Below, one piece after another: positions 60,991 through 64,000 of a stretch of 64,000 nt of DNA (its first letter is position 1; each line of letters opens with the position of its first letter). The notes under the pieces are model-generated. The model was not told the DNA's origin. It worked only from the letters and a program-made list of their open reading frames with translations, and did not search any database. Origin of the DNA: SHLQ01 sp047638715. Its GTDB lineage: Bacteria; Actinomycetota; Acidimicrobiia; Acidimicrobiales; SHLQ01. The stretch is taken from positions 8,658 through 72,657 of the forward strand of contig JBLIMK010000004.1 in NCBI GenBank assembly GCA_047638715.1. The letters are read 5' to 3'. The position numbers and the translations under genes are program-made.

Positions 60991-61069
60991 CGACCCGGTC
61001 ACAGTGTCCCCATGGCGTCGCCTACCGGCGAGCCGCTTCCGCAACGGTCAGAACACTCAGGAATCACTG

Positions 61070-61489
61070 TCATTCCTCGCCAAGTTCGGGGAGTGGCGCT
61101 GGACCAAAGGGATTCCCGGGCGGCGGCAAACGAATCGCCACGATGTCCGGGTCGATTCCAGGCAAATAGTTTCGCTCGTCTGGGCGCACCATTCCCAACC
61201 GATTGACCGCCGTGTCCAGGATGCGTTCCGGCGCCTCCAACTCGATTACTTGAAGCCGGAGCTGCTGGTTCCGCTCACGCACTTCAACAAGATCGCTCGT
61301 CACCGCGTCGAGTTGCACTCGGTTCTGCACGATGAAGGTCTGCACGACGACGATGCCGAGCAACGATCCGAAAACGACAACGATGGCCACAACCGAAAAC
61401 ATCACGTCTCCGGATCTTCGAAACCGTGCGACCCGCGGAAGGCTTATCCGACCGCGTTCGCGCTCGCGTGTCGTTGATCGACCGGCCAT
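61070..61489 (-). CDS. ftsL: FtsL-like division protein
   Basis: A 139-residue bitopic protein with a basic tail, one helix (VMFSVVAIVVVFGSLLGIVVV), then a leucine-zipper-like coiled coil (LDAVTSDLVEVRERNQQLRL) and a motif RILDTAVNRLGMVRP common to FtsL/DivIC proteins. It would hold FtsQ and FtsB-like partners together with FtsWI. Its ATG overlaps the rsmH stop by one base. Confidence 0.85.
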   Translation of the reverse strand: MAGRSTTRERERGRISLPRVARFRRSGDVMFSVVAIVVVFGSLLGIVVVQTFIVQNRVQLDAVTSDLVEVRERNQQLRLQVIELEAPERILDTAVNRLGMVRPDERNYLPGIDPDIVAIRLPPPGNPFGPAPLPELGEE

Positions 61490-62418
61490 CAGCTCACCGC
61501 CGATCGTCGGATCGCCCGAAGCCGCGCCGACCTCGCGCGAGGATTACGTTCGAGCTCGTCTTCGCTGGCGGTCCGGGCGCCACGGAACAGCCATTCGAAG
61601 TCAGAAGTAGCCGGCATTCCGGGAAGCGAGCCCGCCTCGACCGCACGTCGCATCCGGTCCTTAACGATTCGGTCCTCTCCGGAGTGATAAGTAAGGACGA
61701 GGCCAACGCCGCCCGAAGCGAGCATCGAGATCATCGAGTCGACGGTGTCGGCAAGTATCGAAAGCTCGTCGTTAACCTCGATACGAATCGCCTGGAACGA
61801 GCGCTTCGCTGGATGGCCCGTGCTCTTGCGGCGCGCTGCAGCTGGGATCGCCTCAGCGATGATCTCGGCGAGTTCAGATGTCGTCGAGATAGGACGATTT
61901 GTGACGATGGCCTCGACGATGCGACTCGCAAAACGCTCGTCGCCATAGGACCGAAGAACATCGATCAACTCGCCTGGAGCGTAACTATTTACGACGTCGG
62001 CGGCGGTGGTTGCCTGCCCGGGATCCATTCGCATATCGAGCGGACCACTCAGTCGGTAGCTGAACCCTCTATCGGCCCGATCGAGCTGCGGGGAAGACAC
62101 ACCGAGGTCCATCAGGAAGCCAGATATTTCACGGATGTCGAGCGATTGAAGAACGGTTGCCGTCCGGTCGAAGCGAGCCTTGTGCGTGACTGCACGAGCA
62201 CCGAAGTCCAATAGATGCTGAGCCGCGGCGGCGAGAGCGTCATCATCTCGATCGACGCCATGCACGACGAGCCCAGGGTTCGAATTCAGCGCCGCCGCTG
62301 CATGTCCAGCGCCGCCCAATGTGAGGTCAGCAAAGACGCCCGAGTGCAGCGAAGCGATGATCTCGACGATCTCGTCGCACATCACAGGGTCGTGGATGAA
62401 TTCCGTTGGTGGTTTCAT
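61489..62418 (-). CDS. rsmH: 16S rRNA (cytosine1402-N4)-methyltransferase
   Basis: A 309-residue SAM methyltransferase (MraW). The start FIHDPVMCDEIVEIIASL, SAM loop FADLTLGGAGHAAA, and LMDLGVSSPQLDRADRGFSY and HPAKRSFQAIRIEVNDEL are family signatures. The final VLTYHSGEDRIVKDRMRR is also typical. ATG 62418 is used, with GTG 62427 as an alternative; neither has a clear Shine-Dalgarno. Confidence 0.95.
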   Translation of the reverse strand: MKPPTEFIHDPVMCDEIVEIIASLHSGVFADLTLGGAGHAAAALNSNPGLVVHGVDRDDDALAAAAQHLLDFGARAVTHKARFDRTATVLQSLDIREISGFLMDLGVSSPQLDRADRGFSYRLSGPLDMRMDPGQATTAADVVNSYAPGELIDVLRSYGDERFASRIVEAIVTNRPISTTSELAEIIAEAIPAAARRKSTGHPAKRSFQAIRIEVNDELSILADTVDSMISMLASGGVGLVLTYHSGEDRIVKDRMRRAVEAGSLPGMPATSDFEWLFRGARTASEDELERNPRARSARLRAIRRSAVS

Positions 62419-62471
62419 GATCAACACGACGTGACGACGTCGCGGACGAACAAGCGGTGAGCGAAAATTGT

Positions 62472-62595
62472 CTCGGTCATTGACAGTCCCTCGGTTAACG
62501 GGCGCACGTCAGGATTTCTCCCCTGAACGAACTGATGGCAAGCGGGCGGAGTAGGGGCCTTCCATCTGCTAACCGAGAGACTGTCAATGACCGAG
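62472..62595. repeat. 27-bp inverted repeat with 70-nt interior between rsmH and mraZ
   Basis: Arms 62472-62498 and 62569-62595 are reverse complements at 25 of 27 positions and share CTCGGTCATTGACAGT. A TCAGG/CCTGA hairpin sits in the interior. On the minus strand the second arm is followed by ACAATTTT. It may be an attenuator, a processing site or a decayed mobile element. Confidence 0.85.
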
Positions 62596-62693
62596 CCTTG
62601 CTCGATGTTGTTCGTACGCTCAGCCGACCCTCCGCGTCTCGTTCGACACTGGCGGTCGGGATCCCCATGGATCGACCGCGAACGTCGGTGCGA

Positions 62694-63119
62694 TCAGTTG
62701 ATCGTTCCCCCGGCTTTGAACTGTTCCTGCACGACGTCGCTGAGGGCTCCCTCCATCGACTCGTACGCTTCGCGGTCCCAGATCTCGACGTGTGTCAGCG
62801 CTCCCGCAACGATCACGTCGCCGGTGAGGTCCGCAAACTCGCGCAACTTCTGGGGAATTGTGATCCGGCCTGCCGAGTCGATCTCGATCTCCACCGTGCT
62901 CGAGGCGAAAGCCAAACGAGCTTGCGGATCGATCTCGCCCGACCGCACTTGGTCGAGTAATCGCTGGCTGGTCTCGGCGAACGCCGTTTCGGAGAACACG
63001 CCCAGGGAATTGTCCTGCCGGGCGAGGTACACCCGATCGCCCAATTTCCCCCGGAACTTCGCGGGAAGCACCAGTCGGTTCTTCGAGTCGAGGGAGTGCT
63101 CGTAGTGATTGACGAACAT
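62694..63119 (-). CDS. mraZ: Transcriptional regulator MraZ
   Basis: A 141-residue protein with two AbrB-like swapped-hairpin repeats: HYEHSLDSKNRLVLPAKFRG and EIEIDSAGRITIPQKLREFA. It heads the division cluster and, in other bacteria, represses it by binding spaced repeats upstream of its own gene, which are visible here at 63172-63238. A GGAGGG Shine-Dalgarno precedes ATG 63119. A 274-nt gap separates it from rsmH, unusual for this pair. Confidence 0.96.
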   Translation of the reverse strand: MFVNHYEHSLDSKNRLVLPAKFRGKLGDRVYLARQDNSLGVFSETAFAETSQRLLDQVRSGEIDPQARLAFASSTVEIEIDSAGRITIPQKLREFADLTGDVIVAGALTHVEIWDREAYESMEGALSDVVQEQFKAGGTIN

Positions 63120-63171
63120 CGTTTCCCTCCGTGGTGACTCGTTGGTGCTTCATGGCGAACTCCATGAGGCG

Positions 63172-63238
63172 ACACTTTATGACACTTCCTCCCACCAGGC
63201 AAGCATCTTTTCCCACTTTTCGTCAAATTCGTTCCACT
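63172..63238 (-). promoter_or_regulatory. MraZ box array upstream of mraZ
   Basis: On the minus strand AAAGTGT (63178-63172), GAAGTGT (63188-63182) and TGGTGGG (63198-63192) repeat every 10 bp, followed by a decayed copy near 63202, AAAGTGGG (63219-63212) and AGTGGAA (near 63233). This matches the spaced GTG-containing repeats MraZ binds in other bacteria. Confidence 0.65.
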
Positions 63239-63263
63239 CTTTAGCTTTTTGACGAAATATTGC

Positions 63264-63292
63264 CCTATACTCGAACGTTTGTACCCACACAA
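63264..63292 (-). promoter_or_regulatory. Candidate promoter of the division cluster
   Basis: On the minus strand TTGTGT (63292-63287) and TATAGG (63269-63264) are 17 bp apart, about 145 nt before the mraZ ATG and upstream of the MraZ boxes. Confidence 0.4.
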
Positions 63293-63310
63293 TCCCGAAC
63301 AAATCATATT

Positions 63311-63408
63311 AGGGGCCTGGCCCCTGATTGCAGAATATCGCAACTTTTTGCGTCAAAACTCCTTCTATTTCAACAAATTTACCAATTAGGGGCCTGACCC
63401 CTAATTGG
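63311..63408. repeat. Two GC-rich palindromes downstream of the mraZ promoter
   Basis: AGGGGCCTGGCCCCT (63311-63325) is a perfect 7-1-7 palindrome. The second, 63382-63408, has 11-bp arms (CCAATTAGGGG and its complement) around CCTGA. Both include AGGGGCCTGRCCCCT. They recall the GGGGTCAGACCC units near 13.6 kb. The rest of the 390-nt gap (63120-63509) holds the mraZ control sites and the lplA -10. Confidence 0.75.
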
Positions 63409-63496
63409 CATATCGAGCCATAGTGGCGCGAGGTGGGAGATATTTCCAGAATATTGTGCGCTCTACCCACTTCTGTCTCAGATTTGGCGAACCTTC

Positions 63497-63502
63497 TACG
63501 AT
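63497..63502 (+). promoter_or_regulatory. Candidate leaderless -10 element for the lipoate-ligase-like gene
   Basis: TACGAT lies 7 nt before the GTG at 63510. Confidence 0.45.
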
Positions 63503-63509
63503 GATCTGA

Positions 63510-64000
63510 GTGATCAGCCCCGGGTTCGGACCCATCGTCATCGACGAAGACCCAACGACATTCCACGCTCGACCATTCGCTGGTGCACGATCGCTCTGGA
63601 TCCCGAAACTCACGCCGCAAAGAACCCTCGTCCTCGGCAGTTCACAAAAGAGCACCTCCATCGACGCCGAAGCGTTGGCGCAACGCGACATCTCACTCGC
63701 CACACGACGCACCGGCGGGGGTGCTGTCTTGGTCAGCTCCGATGAACTCGTCTGGTTCGACGTCGTTCTCGGAAGCGACGACCCACTATTCGTCCTCGAC
63801 GTTGGCCGCTCGTTCGATTGGATTGGTCAGGTGTGCCAACGGGCCCTGGCGTCGCTCGGCCTTCAAACCACGATGCACACCGGACGACTCGAACACTCGC
63901 GCTGGTCGAGAGACGTCTGCTTCGCTGGACGTGGACCCGGCGAACTGATGCTCGATGGACGCAAGGTCGTTGGTATGTCACAGCGACGAACGCGAGATGC
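63510..64000 (+). CDS. Lipoate-protein ligase-like protein, N-terminal part
   Basis: The gene starts at GTG 63510, right after an in-frame stop at 63507, and runs off the window end, so 163 codons are visible. It has the biotin/lipoate ligase fold: TLVLGSSQKSTSIDAEALAQ, then the lipoyl-binding RRTGGGAVLVSSDELVWFDV and, near the visible end, LDGRKVVGMSQRR, where the lysine aligns with the catalytic Lys of LplA. It would attach lipoate or octanoate to E2 subunits. The C-terminal part and any accessory domain are outside the window. Confidence 0.82.
   Translation, partial: MISPGFGPIVIDEDPTTFHARPFAGARSLWIPKLTPQRTLVLGSSQKSTSIDAEALAQRDISLATRRTGGGAVLVSSDELVWFDVVLGSDDPLFVLDVGRSFDWIGQVCQRALASLGLQTTMHTGRLEHSRWSRDVCFAGRGPGELMLDGRKVVGMSQRRTRD

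Noticed and set aside
59425..61206. A 593-residue open frame on the plus strand opposite ftsI and ftsL
   Set aside because: It is antisense to a gene with all transpeptidase motifs, and its own product is Arg/Asp/His-rich without recognisable domains.
62472..62595. A complete insertion sequence
   Set aside because: The interior is only 70 nt, no transposase is encoded and no target-site duplication is visible.

Overview
The window looks like chromosomal housekeeping DNA from a free-living, GC-rich actinobacterium, most likely of the Acidimicrobiia/Ilumatobacter type. The lineage is inferred from gene content: an mraZ-led division cluster without ftsA but with sepF and divIVA, a mycothiol synthase, a SigR/RsrA-type redox pair, a menaquinone pathway, and many apparently leaderless genes. 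I see no phage, insertion sequence, CRISPR array, rRNA or tRNA.

Layout. 1-4.6 kb: the end of an MttB-family methyltransferase gene and a metal cassette (VIT1/CCC1 transporter, ferric-type ABC importer, DtxR-family regulator). 4.6-10.6 kb: PabB-PabC fusion, DUF1015 protein coupled to serA, a zinc-type dehydrogenase and a NUDIX hydrolase. 10.7-17.5 kb: leuS, a secreted propeller/FN3-like protein with a perfect 167-bp internal repeat, dienelactone hydrolase, PPOX-type flavoprotein and fabZ. 17.6-21.6 kb: HU, the sigma/anti-sigma pair, a disulfide oxidoreductase and a lipoprotein. 21.6-31.1 kb: trpE-ygfZ-trpC-trpF-trpB-trpA preceded by a groES-like gene, and orf62-hisC-hisB-hisH-hisF, all on the minus strand. 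31.4-37.7 kb: mshD-rlmN, a rhomboid-like protein, ubiE/menG, menA, a nitroreductase and two unknown proteins. 37.8-63.1 kb: one minus-strand division and envelope block, mraZ-rsmH-ftsL-ftsI-murE-mraY-murD-ftsW-murG-murC-murB-ftsQ-ftsZ-pgeF-yggS-sepF-divIVA-dksA-like-lspA-rluD-phosphodiesterase-dnaE. murF is not in it. The window ends inside a lipoate-ligase-like gene at 63510 (+).

How it works together. The division block makes lipid-linked peptidoglycan precursor (MurB/C/D/E, MraY, MurG) and the septal synthase (FtsW/FtsI) with the Z-ring (FtsZ, SepF, FtsQ/L). Most genes overlap by 1-8 nt, so they are probably translated in series. The trp and his blocks are similarly coupled. The sigma/anti-sigma pair, the disulfide oxidoreductase and mshD may form a thiol-stress circuit, and possible SigR-type promoters precede the latter two.

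The most distinctive signals are non-coding. About fifteen genes carry a TANNNT hexamer 6-8 nt before the start codon, suggesting leaderless mRNAs. Two very short divergent gaps hold back-to-back promoters of this type. A three-hairpin, terminator-ended RNA candidate lies between the his operon and mshD. A perfect 26-bp palindrome precedes the secreted protein gene. A 27-bp inverted repeat lies between mraZ and rsmH, a 10-bp-register MraZ box array lies upstream of mraZ, and two kinds of short palindromic intergenic repeat are present.
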